Below, in pieces: positions 8,564 to 18,202 of a stretch of 39,311 bases of DNA. Made by a program: the position numbers and the translations under genes. Within the stretch, counting starts at the first letter, position 1; each line of letters starts with the position of its first letter. Source of the DNA: a bacterium. Lineage in GTDB: Bacteria > RUG730 > JAAEPJ01. The stretch covers positions 1-39,311 of the forward strand of contig JAAEPJ010000202.1 in the NCBI GenBank assembly GCA_024222485.1, read 5' to 3'. The notes beneath the pieces are model-generated. The model had not been told where the DNA came from. It did no database searches and saw only the letters and a program-made list of their open reading frames with translations.

Positions 8564-9577
8564 TCAAGATAAAAAAGGGGTGACAGCCTTAAAAACCATC
8601 CCAACTGTAACACGTTTCATACATTGGCGATCATCACATTCAGTTTTATCACATTGTAAACACTCAAGCTCTTTTGCTTTCACTGCAATATTCTTCAAAC
8701 TATTCGGTGGGTTCCAACATATTTCTTGAGTAGGACCAAAAATCGTCACCGTTGGTGTCCCCACAGCAACGGCCACATGCTTTGAGCCACCACAACCTGT
8801 TAACAGAACATCTGTTAAAGACAACATTGCCGATAACTCTTTAATAGATAAATCTGGAGCAAGACAAGCTTTCTCTTTATCTGCTAAATGGTAATAGATA
8901 TCCTCTGCAATATCTTTTTCTCCTGGACCCCATAAAATCAACACAAAAGCGCCTAAGTCTTTTTGGACTAAAGAACCAAGCTCTGCATAACGCTCAAAAA
9001 GCCAATTTTTCACAAGACTCACATCTCGCACATTAGGTGTTGCAATTGCTAAAATCTTCGATTTTCCATCCCAGCCGTGCTCACATAAATAGTGACGCAT
9101 ATCCTCAGACATTTCTCTTTTAAAATATATTGATGTTTTCCTAAATCCCGGCTCAATATCTAAGTCTCTCAGCAAATCCATTTTAAAGTCCACAACATAT
9201 TTAGACTTTCTATCGCGTTTAACACAGTGGTTATACAATCGATGCCTAATAGGGTAGTCATAGCCATACCGTTTTTTAACCCCTGACAAGAAAGTTAGCT
9301 GTGCACTTCTTGGGTTCCCAAAAAAATCAAAAACATAATCATATTTTTCGGACCTTAGCTTCCAAATTAGTTTTAATTGTTCTTTTACAGAACTCTTGTC
9401 CAAAACCAAAACTTGCCTGAGCATAGGATTATCAGTCAAAACCTCCTCAGACTGTGGTTCTGTTAAAAAATCTATAATGACATCATTTTCAAACTTTTTA
9501 TATAAAACATCAATTATCGGGGTTGTTAAAATGACATCTCCAAGCTTTCTAAGTTGGACGATCAAAATCTTTTTCAT
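8564..9577 (-). CDS. Glycosyltransferase family 9 (heptosyltransferase-like), third of four
   Basis: This GT9 protein of 337 residues opens with MKKILIVQLRKLGDVILTTP, the canonical N-terminus. The longer frame back to 9625 is rejected because GGAGGGAG sits directly before the ATG at 9577. The C-terminal half contains LTGCGGSKHVAVAVGTPTVTIFGPT, with Gly-Cys-Gly-Gly where most relatives have Asn/Asp-Ser-Gly-Pro, so its nucleotide-sugar site may differ. The tail LECLQCDKTECDDRQCMKR keeps the cysteine pattern of the cluster. The genes on both sides are GT9 too, which implies stepwise assembly of one core oligosaccharide. Confidence 0.9.
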   Translation of the reverse strand: MKKILIVQLRKLGDVILTTPIIDVLYKKFENDVIIDFLTEPQSEEVLTDNPMLRQVLVLDKSSVKEQLKLIWKLRSEKYDYVFDFFGNPRSAQLTFLSGVKKRYGYDYPIRHRLYNHCVKRDRKSKYVVDFKMDLLRDLDIEPGFRKTSIYFKREMSEDMRHYLCEHGWDGKSKILAIATPNVRDVSLVKNWLFERYAELGSLVQKDLGAFVLILWGPGEKDIAEDIYYHLADKEKACLAPDLSIKELSAMLSLTDVLLTGCGGSKHVAVAVGTPTVTIFGPTQEICWNPPNSLKNIAVKAKELECLQCDKTECDDRQCMKRVTVGMVFKAVTPFLS

Positions 9578-9723
9578 CACTCCCTCCACATTAGCTATTT
9601 CCTGATAAAAAACTAAATTATTCAATCATAAAATAGTTAAAAAATTAAAAATAGCATTACCCTTTCTTTTATCAATCAAACCTTGCCCTTATAAATAATA
9701 TTTACCGTTCTTAAATTACCCAG

Positions 9724-10761
9724 TTAAACTATAAATGACTCAATAGCCCTTACCACATCCACAACCTTAATATTTTTCATACATTTAAAGTGTTTTTGAG
9801 GGCAAATCATTCCGCCGTGCTTGCCACATGGTCTACACACTAATTTTTCTTCCACAACTATTGCAGTATCTGTATATGGAAAAAATCCTAATTCTCTCAC
9901 TGTAGGACCAAAAATTGCTACAATAGGAAAACCTAATGCTGCAGCAATATGCATAGGACCTGAATCATTTGTTACATAAACAGCAATTTTTCTAAAATAA
10001 CTAATGAGTTGCTTAATATCTGTTTTTGCAACTAAATTTAAAATATTATCACTTTCCAGTTCGTGTGTAACAAATTGACTAATCTCCCAATCATCTTCAT
10101 CTCCAAAAATAATCAGCTTGTAACCCTTATCAACCAATTCTTTCAGCAATTGTTTAAAATTATTAATAGGCCATTTTTTCGTAAACCACTTTGAACCAGT
10201 ATGAATACCAATTATTTTTTCATTAGACCAAGATCTTTTCGCTAAAGTATCGCCTGTTTCCTTTTCCAACAAATTATTAAAAGGAAAATCAATCTTAGTA
10301 TCAAGCTTTAAAGGGTTTTCACAGAAATTCTCTAAAAAATATAAGTTTCTCTCTAAATCATATAAACTTTTTTTATACTCTATTAAATCATTAAATAAAA
10401 ACCGCCCCTCACTATTACTAAAACCAGATCTATGCGGAATTCTTGCCAAATACCCTATTAAAGCAGTACGAAAGGAACGATGCGGAGAAATAACCCAATC
10501 AAAAGACATAAGACTAAGTGTCTCTACTAATTTTAAAATATTAAAAAACCCTTTGTCTTTCCCTTTTTTATCATAGACAATGATTTGATCTATATTTTTC
10601 TGTTCTTCTAGAAGAGTTTTACCAAGAGGCGTGGTAAGTATTGTAATCTCTTTATCAGGGAAAAAATTTCTCAGATTATTAATTAAAGGAATCGTTAAGA
10701 TGATATCCCCTAAAAAAGCCGTTTGAATTAATAGAATTTTTTTTATTTTTTTAATATTCAT
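9724..10761 (-). CDS. Lipopolysaccharide heptosyltransferase II-like (GT9), second of four
   Basis: At 345 residues this is the most canonical GT9 protein of the set, closest in pattern to WaaF. It begins KILLIQTAFLGDIILTIPLI and carries IHTGSKWFTKKWPINNFKQL in the middle. The donor-site motif YVTNDSGPMHIAAALGFPIVAIFGPT is complete. The C-terminal tail CRPCGKHGGMICPQKHFKCM is typical of heptosyltransferase II family members. It likely adds a heptose or similar sugar to the inner core on the cytoplasmic face. It lies 25 nt after the upstream GT9 gene, probably in one transcript from murG. Confidence 0.9.
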   Translation of the reverse strand: MNIKKIKKILLIQTAFLGDIILTIPLINNLRNFFPDKEITILTTPLGKTLLEEQKNIDQIIVYDKKGKDKGFFNILKLVETLSLMSFDWVISPHRSFRTALIGYLARIPHRSGFSNSEGRFLFNDLIEYKKSLYDLERNLYFLENFCENPLKLDTKIDFPFNNLLEKETGDTLAKRSWSNEKIIGIHTGSKWFTKKWPINNFKQLLKELVDKGYKLIIFGDEDDWEISQFVTHELESDNILNLVAKTDIKQLISYFRKIAVYVTNDSGPMHIAAALGFPIVAIFGPTVRELGFFPYTDTAIVVEEKLVCRPCGKHGGMICPQKHFKCMKNIKVVDVVRAIESFIV

Positions 10762-10786
10762 ATGTCTTTACTTTCATCTATAAAAA

Positions 10787-11761
10787 TTATCTCTCTCCTA
10801 TCTCAGAAAGCATAGCTAAAATAGTCTTCACACTAATATCTTTCATACATCTAAAATGTCCCTTTGGACAAAAATCTCCCCCATGTAAGTGACATGGTCT
10901 ACATGACAAATCAACTTCAACCAAAATATCTTTAGGATTTGGTTGCCAAAAACCAAATTCCTTAATAGTAGGACCAAAAATTGCTACAACAGGCACTTTA
11001 AAGCTTTGGGCGATATGTAAAACTGCCGAGTCAGTTGTTAAAATTAAATCAAGATCACTAACTGCCTTAAAAAGTTGCTCTTTATTAAGTATTCCTGTTA
11101 GATTTATCAATTTATCCGAATTCTTCAAGGAAGAAACTATTTCAGAATTAAAGATAATATCACCTTTATCACCAAACAAAACAACATAATTATCTTGCTT
11201 TAAAAGCTGATTTATTACCTCAGCATACCGCTCTTTAATCCAGCATTTATTTTTCCACTTTGCAGAGGGATTTATTCCTATATATTTTTTACTCTTTATT
11301 TTAGTTAAAATTTGATTAGTCTTATCATCCCCTAAAAAAATTTTAGGAAACACTATACTTTCTAATCTTAAAAATCTTGAGTATTTTGCGAGGATGGAGA
11401 TATTTTTATTTGATCTTGGAAAAATTTTAAACCAGACCATTAACCGCCTTGCCACAATATTCTTGGAAACACGAATAATTCTAGAACCTCTCAACCTTTG
11501 TTTAAAACAGAAAAAAAAGCTGCGTAAGTTAACACTGAGATCATAAATTATATTATAGTGTAGGCTATCTTTATATTTTATTTCCAATCTATGAACAAAA
11601 ACAGCATTAAACTCAGGCTTAGTTAAAATATAAATATCTGCATTTGGATACTTTTTCTTAAGTCCTTCAATAAATGCTGTAGCCAAAACAACATCCCCAA
11701 AAGAACTAAACCTAATAACTAAAATATTCAATTTTTTAAAGTCTGCTAATTTTGTAGACAT
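10787..11761 (-). CDS. Lipopolysaccharide heptosyltransferase-like (GT9), first of four
   Basis: This GT9 protein of 324 residues begins NILVIRFSSFGDVVLATAFI. It has INPSAKWKNKCWIKERYAEV, the donor-site stretch ILTTDSAVLHIAQSFKVPVVAIFGPT (Asp-Ser-Ala where Asp-Ser-Gly is usual) and the tail CRPCHLHGGDFCPKGHFRCM. Its central region is shorter and more basic than in its neighbours. The gene overlaps the end of murG by 16 bp, so translation is probably coupled. Its substrate is unknown; the family role is inner-core LPS assembly. Confidence 0.9.
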   Translation of the reverse strand: MSTKLADFKKLNILVIRFSSFGDVVLATAFIEGLKKKYPNADIYILTKPEFNAVFVHRLEIKYKDSLHYNIIYDLSVNLRSFFFCFKQRLRGSRIIRVSKNIVARRLMVWFKIFPRSNKNISILAKYSRFLRLESIVFPKIFLGDDKTNQILTKIKSKKYIGINPSAKWKNKCWIKERYAEVINQLLKQDNYVVLFGDKGDIIFNSEIVSSLKNSDKLINLTGILNKEQLFKAVSDLDLILTTDSAVLHIAQSFKVPVVAIFGPTIKEFGFWQPNPKDILVEVDLSCRPCHLHGGDFCPKGHFRCMKDISVKTILAMLSEIGER

Positions 11762-12795
11762 AGATTATATAAATTCTCGCTAAAATTATTTTCCTTAAAC
11801 TTTAAAGAAACAGCTTTGGCATGTGCAATTAGTTTTTGATCGCCTAACATTCTTTTCAAAGTTCTAACAAAAACTTGAATATCAATATCTTCTTCTCGAA
11901 AAATCTCTGCAACCCCCAAGCCTTGCAAAAATTTTGCATTCTTAAGCTGGTGGTCCTCAGTTGCATAGGGATAAGGAATCAAAATTGCTGGCACACCGAC
12001 TGTTAGAATCTCTGAAATAGTTGAAGCTCCTGCACGAGAAATCACAAGTGCCGTTCTATTAAAAAGTTCATAAATCTTATCGTGATATTCATATATTATG
12101 CTTTTATTTGAAAAATATGAGTCTTCATAATAAGCCGCTACAAAATTTTTATCAAGGCTACCTGTTATATGAATAAACTCAACATCTTCTCCTTTTAAAT
12201 ACAGTAAACTTTTCCCCATAATACTATTAATCCCATGTGCCCCCTGACTACCGCCAAAAATAAGGACAACTTTTTTGGCGGTAGGAATAACATCATAAAA
12301 TTCTTTTCTAATGGGGTTACCAGTAAAAACTGTATTATTTTTTTTAAAATATCCAGCAGATTCGCCAAACCCCAAGGCTGTAATATCTGCAACTCTATTC
12401 AAAAGTTTATTCACAAGACCAGGATAAATATTTTGTTCATGTATAATTAATTTTTTTCTTGAAAATTTAGCGGCTAAACCAACTGGAAAGGATAAATAAC
12501 CACCAAAACAAATAAGCAAATCTAAATTATACTTTTTTATAAAAAAAATAGATTTTAAAAAAGAAAAAAATAGCAAAAATAAGGCTTTAACAAAACTTTT
12601 AATTTCCCTATTTTTCCAACCAGAAATTTTGAGAGTGACAATATCAAAATCATAGTTAGCCAAAATCTTGCGTGTCGTCACATTATTATTACAAAGAAAA
12701 ATGATTTCATCATTTTTCTCTTTCGCAAACTCTGCAATTGATAATGCAGGATAAATATGACCACCTGTCCCGCTCACTGCTACGCCTATTTTCAT
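11746..12795 (-). CDS. murG: UDP-GlcNAc:lipid I N-acetylglucosaminyltransferase (MurG)
   Basis: MurG adds GlcNAc to lipid I to give lipid II at the cytoplasmic face of the inner membrane, the last cytoplasmic step of peptidoglycan precursor synthesis. The protein has 349 residues, normal for the family. Visible motifs are GTGGHIYPALSIAE (G-loop 1), the membrane-associating basic-hydrophobic patch in the N-terminal domain, HEQNIYPG, GGSQGAHGIN (G-loop 2/3) and the donor-binding SRAGASTISEILTVGVPAILIPYPYATEDHQ. It is not in a classical mur-fts cluster but heads the GT9 array, so peptidoglycan and LPS glycosyltransfer genes are co-transcribed. Confidence 0.95.
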   Translation of the reverse strand: MKIGVAVSGTGGHIYPALSIAEFAKEKNDEIIFLCNNNVTTRKILANYDFDIVTLKISGWKNREIKSFVKALFLLFFSFLKSIFFIKKYNLDLLICFGGYLSFPVGLAAKFSRKKLIIHEQNIYPGLVNKLLNRVADITALGFGESAGYFKKNNTVFTGNPIRKEFYDVIPTAKKVVLIFGGSQGAHGINSIMGKSLLYLKGEDVEFIHITGSLDKNFVAAYYEDSYFSNKSIIYEYHDKIYELFNRTALVISRAGASTISEILTVGVPAILIPYPYATEDHQLKNAKFLQGLGVAEIFREEDIDIQVFVRTLKRMLGDQKLIAHAKAVSLKFKENNFSENLYNLCLQN

Positions 12796-12967
12796 TGACT
12801 AAAAACTCCTAACACTTCCTGTTAAGTAGCAATCTTCAAATACAAAATATACAGTTTCATTCCTAATAGCTACTTTTATAATTTCTAAAAAAAACTCTAT
12901 ATTACAATAATTTCTTAAAGATAATATATTAAAAAATTACGACTTAAAAAACTTAGTATTATTGAGC

Positions 12968-14665
12968 TTAATACCTTTTTCTATCATAACTAGGCCTCTT
13001 CCCTCTATAATTATTATTTTTTCTATTAGCTGGAGCAGTACTTGACCGAGAAATTTCAGCTTTAATAGGGGCACCGGCAACCTTGACAGTCGCCAACCCA
13101 TCAATAACTTCTCCTACTGATTCTGATTCTACTTCCACAAAAGAAAATTTATCTTTAATATCAATCTTCCCCACTTTAATCCGCTTTGATCCCATAGCAT
13201 CATTAATCATCCCCATTAAATATCCAGGATTCATATTATCAACTTCACCTTTATTAACAAAAATTCTTGAAAATCCTTGACGGGTCATCCCTTGTCTAGC
13301 CCGAGGATTACTTCCTTGTTCATAAGGTCTTGACTCTCTTACTGTTGTATTTAAGTCTTTAGCATTTTTATAGTAATCAAGAAACCTATTAAACTCCATT
13401 GAAACTAAATGCTTAATTAACTCCTCACGATCCAAATTCTCAAACTTTTCAAATATCATTGGTAAATACTGATCAATCTGCTCATGATTAATCTCAATAT
13501 TTTTAATCTTATCAATTAGTTTAAAAAGTTGAGCTTCACATATTTCCTTCCCATTTGGAATCATTTTGCTAGTAAATTTTTTATTAATACTTCTTTCTAT
13601 CGCACGGACTCTATGCATCTCCCGCATATTAATAATAGCCATAGAAATCCCTTTCTTTCCTGCACGACCTGTTCTTCCACTTCTGTGTGTATAGCTCTCA
13701 ATATCATCAGGCAAACTAAAATTAATTACATGCGTTAAGTCATTGACATCCAAACCACGTGCGGCAACATCCGTAGCAACTAAAATTTGGAGATGCCTTC
13801 GACGAAACTTGTTCATTACATAATCACGCTGTGCTTGTGAAAGGTCTCCATGCAAAGAATCAGCATCATAGCCATCCGCGACTAATTTCTCTGCTACCTC
13901 TTGAGTTTCACGACGAGTACGACAGAAAACAATACTGTAAATATCTGTATTAACATCTACAATCCTTTTCAATCCAAGGTATCGATCTCTTGCATGTGTC
14001 ATGTAGTAATAGTGTTCAACATTATCAGAACCTGAATTTTTCTTTCCCACAGAGATCTCTTCTGTATCTTGCATATAAAGTTTGCCCATCCGTGCGATCT
14101 CTTGCGACATAGTCGCTGAAAATAAGAAAGTATGTTTAATTTTCGGCATTTCTTGAAAAATCGCATCAAGATCCTCTTTAAACCCCATATTAAGCATTTC
14201 ATCCGCTTCATCTAGAACAAACCATTTTACCGATCCTAGTTTTAAAACTTTACGCTTTATTAAATCTAATGAACGACCAGGAGTACCGACAATAATCTGA
14301 GGCCTTTTCTTAATAGACCTAATTTGGTTATCTATACTCGTTCCACCATAAACAGGCACAACTTTAAATCCTTCAATATATTTTGAAAAACTCTGAAAAT
14401 CTCTAGCAATTTGCATACAAAGCTCTCGTGTGGGGCATAAAATTAAGGATTGAATTTGATCATTCTCTAGCTGAACTTGGTTAATAATAGGCAAACCAAA
14501 TGCAGCAGTCTTTCCAGTCCCAGTTTGGGCTAGTGCGACCAAATCTTTATTATTCTCCAAAATATAGGGAATTGTCTTTACTTGTACATCCGTAGGTTTT
14601 TCAAATCCCATAAGAGATATAGCCTTGAGAATCTCCGGTCTTAAATCCATGTCATTAAAGTTCAT
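12968..14665 (-). CDS. DEAD-box ATP-dependent RNA helicase (CsdA/DeaD-like)
   Basis: This 565-residue cytoplasmic RNA helicase belongs to the group used in ribosome assembly, mRNA decay and cold adaptation. The motifs run in order: a Q-motif region near residues 1-30, AQTGTGKT (I), PTRELCMQIA (Ia), TPGRSLDL (Ib), DEAD (II), SAT (III), VFCRTRRETQEVAEKL (IV), DVAARGLDV (V) and HRSGRTGRAGKKG (VI). A linker follows and then a DbpA/CsdA-type RNA-binding domain (about 455-545, IFVNKGEVDNMNPGYLMGMI). The tail is basic and Arg/Lys/Asn-rich. GAGGAG lies 6 nt before the ATG. It stands alone between lpxB and murG. Confidence 0.95.
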   Translation of the reverse strand: MNFNDMDLRPEILKAISLMGFEKPTDVQVKTIPYILENNKDLVALAQTGTGKTAAFGLPIINQVQLENDQIQSLILCPTRELCMQIARDFQSFSKYIEGFKVVPVYGGTSIDNQIRSIKKRPQIIVGTPGRSLDLIKRKVLKLGSVKWFVLDEADEMLNMGFKEDLDAIFQEMPKIKHTFLFSATMSQEIARMGKLYMQDTEEISVGKKNSGSDNVEHYYYMTHARDRYLGLKRIVDVNTDIYSIVFCRTRRETQEVAEKLVADGYDADSLHGDLSQAQRDYVMNKFRRRHLQILVATDVAARGLDVNDLTHVINFSLPDDIESYTHRSGRTGRAGKKGISMAIINMREMHRVRAIERSINKKFTSKMIPNGKEICEAQLFKLIDKIKNIEINHEQIDQYLPMIFEKFENLDREELIKHLVSMEFNRFLDYYKNAKDLNTTVRESRPYEQGSNPRARQGMTRQGFSRIFVNKGEVDNMNPGYLMGMINDAMGSKRIKVGKIDIKDKFSFVEVESESVGEVIDGLATVKVAGAPIKAEISRSSTAPANRKNNNYRGKRPSYDRKRY

Positions 14666-14818
14666 TTTTTCTCCTCATAATATTAGAACTAATAAAAATA
14701 AAAAACTGAACTTTTTAAAATTTAGAAAAATTTTAAGCTTTAGCCATTCAAAAATAGTTAAACCTTAAAAAGACTAAAATAAATACATGCTAATTTTACT
14801 TATTTAGCATATCTGTTT

Positions 14819-15937
14819 TCAATTTTTTATAAATCCACCAATATATTCTGCAATGTTTTTTAGAACAGAACCCTCTCGTGATTTAAGCCCTTTTATTATT
14901 TTTTTTAGTTCATTTTGCTTCTCAGCAATAATGTTATCATCATTTAACCAAAAATTAAATGTTTGTTTAGCCTTGGTATAGTCAATATTTTGAATATACT
15001 CAGGCATAATTTCCTTACCTGCCAAAATATTTGGCATACCTATGTATTTTATTTTAGCAATGAGTTTTGCAATAAAGTATGAGAAACGATCTAATTTATA
15101 AAAAATAAGCATCGGTGTTTTAAGTAATGCATTTTCTAAAGTTGCAGTCCCTGATGAAGTAAGAATAAACCTTACTTTAGACCTCAAAGCATAAGCAGGA
15201 CCTTCAATAATTTTTATTTTTCTACCTATAATCATCTTCTTAACAAAACTTAGATCAACTGTTTTCGGAACAATCAAAAAAGTCTCAATATCATCCCTTT
15301 CTAAAATCTCTAAAAATATTGGTAAAATATTTTTAATCTCCTTCATACGGCTCCCAGGCATAAGTGCAATAGCACAATCTTTCTCTAAATTAAAATCATC
15401 CCCCAATGATTTATCGACGATATCAATCAAGGGATTCCCCGCATAAAAAGTTTGCACACCAATTTCTTCATAAATTTTGGCTTCAAACGGCAAAATGGGG
15501 ATAACAAGATCTGTAAATCTCTTAATTTTAAAAAGGCGATTCTTTCTTGATGCCCAGACTTGAGGACTAATATAGTGAATAACCTTTATTCCAAGTTTTT
15601 TTGCTCTTTTAGCCAAATGAATATTAAACCCATAGAAATCAACTAAAATAACAAGTTTCACCGAGTTATCTTCTAAATAAGGAATAATTTGTTTATTCAA
15701 AAGATTTTTAAAAAAAAAATATTGTTTAAATAAATCTTCATAAACAAAAGCTTGCTTTTTTACGATATTAACTAAAAAATTAATACTTTTATTAGTTTCT
15801 AAAAATATCCCACCAATAGCGGCAACCTTTATCTTCGGATTATATTTTTTCAACTCTTGAACTAAATAGCCAGCATGCATATCACCAGAATAATCACCTG
15901 CACTAATAAAAATATTTATATTATCACTTTTTCTCAT
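14819..15937 (-). CDS. lpxB: Lipid-A-disaccharide synthase
   Basis: LpxB condenses UDP-2,3-diacylglucosamine with lipid X to give lipid A disaccharide, acting peripherally on the inner membrane. The 372-residue protein (GT19) has IFISAGDYSGDMHAGYLVQEL at the N-terminus (SGEaSGD family motif, here AGDYSGD), ISPQVWASRKNR, LPFEAKIYEE, AGNPLIDI, LMPGSRMKEI and SSGTATLENALLKTP, all in the expected order. The start is ATG 15937; a TTG two codons upstream is possible, and neither has a strong ribosome site. It is direct evidence of a lipid A outer membrane. It sits alone downstream of the his-argF run, away from lpxA or lpxD. Confidence 0.93.
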   Translation of the reverse strand: MRKSDNINIFISAGDYSGDMHAGYLVQELKKYNPKIKVAAIGGIFLETNKSINFLVNIVKKQAFVYEDLFKQYFFFKNLLNKQIIPYLEDNSVKLVILVDFYGFNIHLAKRAKKLGIKVIHYISPQVWASRKNRLFKIKRFTDLVIPILPFEAKIYEEIGVQTFYAGNPLIDIVDKSLGDDFNLEKDCAIALMPGSRMKEIKNILPIFLEILERDDIETFLIVPKTVDLSFVKKMIIGRKIKIIEGPAYALRSKVRFILTSSGTATLENALLKTPMLIFYKLDRFSYFIAKLIAKIKYIGMPNILAGKEIMPEYIQNIDYTKAKQTFNFWLNDDNIIAEKQNELKKIIKGLKSREGSVLKNIAEYIGGFIKN

Positions 15938-16061
15938 ATTCAATTATCGGAATAATAACTTTGTCCTCAAGCTATCACAAACCATACTCACCTTTTTTCA
16001 AAATAAAATATTAAAAATGTAGGTCTAAAATACTTTACTACCTATCAATCTAATGATAAAC

Positions 16062-16952
16062 TTAAACCTCACCCATACAGTATAACATTATTGCTTTTTG
16101 CACATACAATCGATTACCTGCTTGCTTAAAAACAATGGAGTTATGCCGTTCTAAAATTTCGGCTGTAATTTCTTCTCCCCTATGGGCAGGCAAACAATGC
16201 ATAATGATTATATCATCTTTAGCATTTTCAAGCAGTAAAGAATTAACCTGATACTCCTTGAGGGCTTTAAACCGTTCGCCCCCCTCATCCTCTTGCCCCA
16301 TACTTGTCCAAACATCTGTATAAATCACATCCATATTGCCAACAAGACCAGCTAAATCCTTAGCTTTAACAATTTCAATATTTTTACTATTATGGGGTTC
16401 ATAATCAGTGGGACTTGCTACATACATTTTCATCCCAAAAATTTCTGCCACATCTATTAAAGAGTTTGCCATATTATTAGAGCCATCCCCAATATATAAA
16501 AAACGAATATCGGTTCTTCCCTTTTCTTCAATGACAGTATAAATATCACTCAAAACCTGGGCTGGATGGTACAAGTCAGTCAAGCCATTTATCACAGGGA
16601 CAGTAGAAAATTGAGCTAATTTCTTAATTTTAGAATGGGCAAAAGTTCTTATCATGATAAGATCAACATACTCAGAAAGCGTTCTTGCAGTATCCTCAAT
16701 AGTTTCACCATGTCCTATTTGAATATCATTAGCACTTAAAAAAATTGGATGTCCCCCAAGTTCAAAAAAACCTGTCTCAAAAGACACTCTTGTTCTTGTA
16801 GAGGGTTTTTCAAAAACCATAGCCATTGTTTTTCCTACAAATGGCTGAGGCCTCACCAACCCAGCTTTTAGCTCCTTTGCTTTGGCTAAAATTTTATGCA
16901 ATTCAATCAAAGAAAAATCTTTCAATCTTAAGAAATCTATTTTTTTATTCAT
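16062..16952 (-). CDS. argF: Ornithine carbamoyltransferase
   Basis: It converts ornithine and carbamoyl phosphate to citrulline in arginine synthesis (cytoplasmic trimer). The 296-residue protein has the carbamoyl-phosphate motif KPSTRTRVSFE, the HPAQVLSD segment, VWTSMGQEDEG for ornithine binding and the active-site HCLPAHRGEE with its Cys. These ornithine-type motifs distinguish it from aspartate carbamoyltransferase. It lies 45 nt after hisI and is probably the last gene of the histidine transcript. No other arg gene is in the window. Confidence 0.95.
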   Translation of the reverse strand: MNKKIDFLRLKDFSLIELHKILAKAKELKAGLVRPQPFVGKTMAMVFEKPSTRTRVSFETGFFELGGHPIFLSANDIQIGHGETIEDTARTLSEYVDLIMIRTFAHSKIKKLAQFSTVPVINGLTDLYHPAQVLSDIYTVIEEKGRTDIRFLYIGDGSNNMANSLIDVAEIFGMKMYVASPTDYEPHNSKNIEIVKAKDLAGLVGNMDVIYTDVWTSMGQEDEGGERFKALKEYQVNSLLLENAKDDIIIMHCLPAHRGEEITAEILERHNSIVFKQAGNRLYVQKAIMLYCMGEV

Positions 16953-16997
16953 ATTACTAACCTTAAATATAGCGAAGTCATTGCTATTAACTTATTT

Positions 16998-17405
16998 TCA
17001 ATAAACTTCTTTTGGGTCAAACATTCGCTCAGCTTCAACCTGCCAATGACCATTATTCAATTCTCTAAAAAAACAAGACCTATATCCTTCATGACAAGCT
17101 GCACCATGATCAGAGCGACCATTATCACCCTTTTGTAACACCTTCATTAATATTGCATCACCATCACAATCAAGAGAAAAACTTTTAAATTTTTGAGTAT
17201 TACCTGATGACTCACCCTTCACCCAAAGTTTCTGACGAGAACGACTCCAATAAGTAGCAACACCTGTCTGAATCGTTTTAGTAAATGCTTCTACATTCAT
17301 ATACGCCAACATTAATACTTCGTTTGTTTTGTAATCCTGAGCAATAACTGAAACCAATTTATCTTGATTAAACTTAATTTTTTCAACTATTTCATTTATA
17401 TCCAT
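16998..17405 (-). CDS. hisI: Phosphoribosyl-AMP cyclohydrolase
   Basis: It opens the purine ring of phosphoribosyl-AMP, the third step of histidine synthesis. The 135 residues cover the HisI domain only, without the HisE pyrophosphohydrolase domain found in fused enzymes. Zinc and magnesium sites are visible as LDCDGDAI and the Cys-containing segments around GAACHEGYRSCFFREL. YWSRSRQKLWVKGESSGNTQ is the family signature. It begins 2 nt after the hisF stop, so translation is probably coupled. hisE, hisG, hisD and hisC are not in this window. Confidence 0.95.
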   Translation of the reverse strand: MDINEIVEKIKFNQDKLVSVIAQDYKTNEVLMLAYMNVEAFTKTIQTGVATYWSRSRQKLWVKGESSGNTQKFKSFSLDCDGDAILMKVLQKGDNGRSDHGAACHEGYRSCFFRELNNGHWQVEAERMFDPKEVY

Positions 17406-17407
17406 TG

Positions 17408-18166
17408 TTATAACCTTATCTCCACTTTATTTTCTCTCAAATATTTTTTTAAATCTTTAATATCTAGTTCCTTAAAATGAAAAAGCGACGCCGCAAGTGC
17501 AGCATCGGCCATTCCCTTTTGAAAAACATCTAAAAATTGCTGTTTATTCCCCGCTCCACCAGAAGCAATCACTGGGACATTTACTGCTTCACTTACCGCT
17601 TTTGTTAAAGCAAGGTCATAGCCAGACTTAGTACCGTCTGCATCCATGCTTGTCAATAAAATTTCACCCGCACCTAACTCGACCCCCTTTTTAATCCATT
17701 GGATGGCATCTAAGCCTGTATTCGTACGCCCACCATGAATATAAACATGCCAAATATTATCCTGCACATACTTAGCATCGACGGCCAAAACAATACACTG
17801 TGCCCCAAATATTTCTGCACCCTCTGTAATAAGTGTAGAATTATTAACTGCAGCCGTATTAAGTGAGACTTTATCAGCACCCGCACGAAGGACTTTTTTT
17901 ATATCTTCTTTTGTTCGAATTCCACCACCAACAGTTAAAGGCATAAAAACCTGTTCAGCTGTTTTTTGTATTAAATCCAAAAATATTAAGCGATTACTAC
18001 TTGATGCTGTAATATCAAGATACACTAACTCATCTGCCCCTTCAAGTTCATAGCGTTTAGCAATCTCAATCGGATCCCCTGCATCACGAATATCAACAAA
18101 ATTCACCCCCTTAACTACTCTCCCTTGGTCAATATCAAGACAAGGCACAATTCTTTTTGCTAACAT
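17408..18166 (-). CDS. hisF: Imidazole glycerol phosphate synthase, cyclase subunit
   Basis: HisF uses the ammonia produced by HisH to convert PRFAR to imidazole glycerol phosphate and AICAR. The 252-residue (beta-alpha)8 barrel begins [20 protein letters not shown], with the catalytic Asp at residue 11, and the second catalytic Asp is in VLAVDAKY. Phosphate-binding loops [11 protein letters not shown] and [13 protein letters not shown] are intact. Its partner HisH is encoded two genes upstream. The order hisB-hisH-hisA-hisF-hisI is the widespread bacterial order. Confidence 0.96.
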   Translation of the reverse strand: MLAKRIVPCLDIDQGRVVKGVNFVDIRDAGDPIEIAKRYELEGADELVYLDITASSSNRLIFLDLIQKTAEQVFMPLTVGGGIRTKEDIKKVLRAGADKVSLNTAAVNNSTLITEGAEIFGAQCIVLAVDAKYVQDNIWHVYIHGGRTNTGLDAIQWIKKGVELGAGEILLTSMDADGTKSGYDLALTKAVSEAVNVPVIASGGAGNKQQFLDVFQKGMADAALAASLFHFKELDIKDLKKYLRENKVEIRL

Positions 18167-18202
18167 TATTCATCCTTTTAAAATATAAAATATTCTCAAA
18201 AA

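Noticed and set aside
12824-12875. Inverted repeat aagtagc/gctactt upstream of murG
   Set aside because: Arms are only 7 bp with a loop of 38 nt and no T tract; likely chance.
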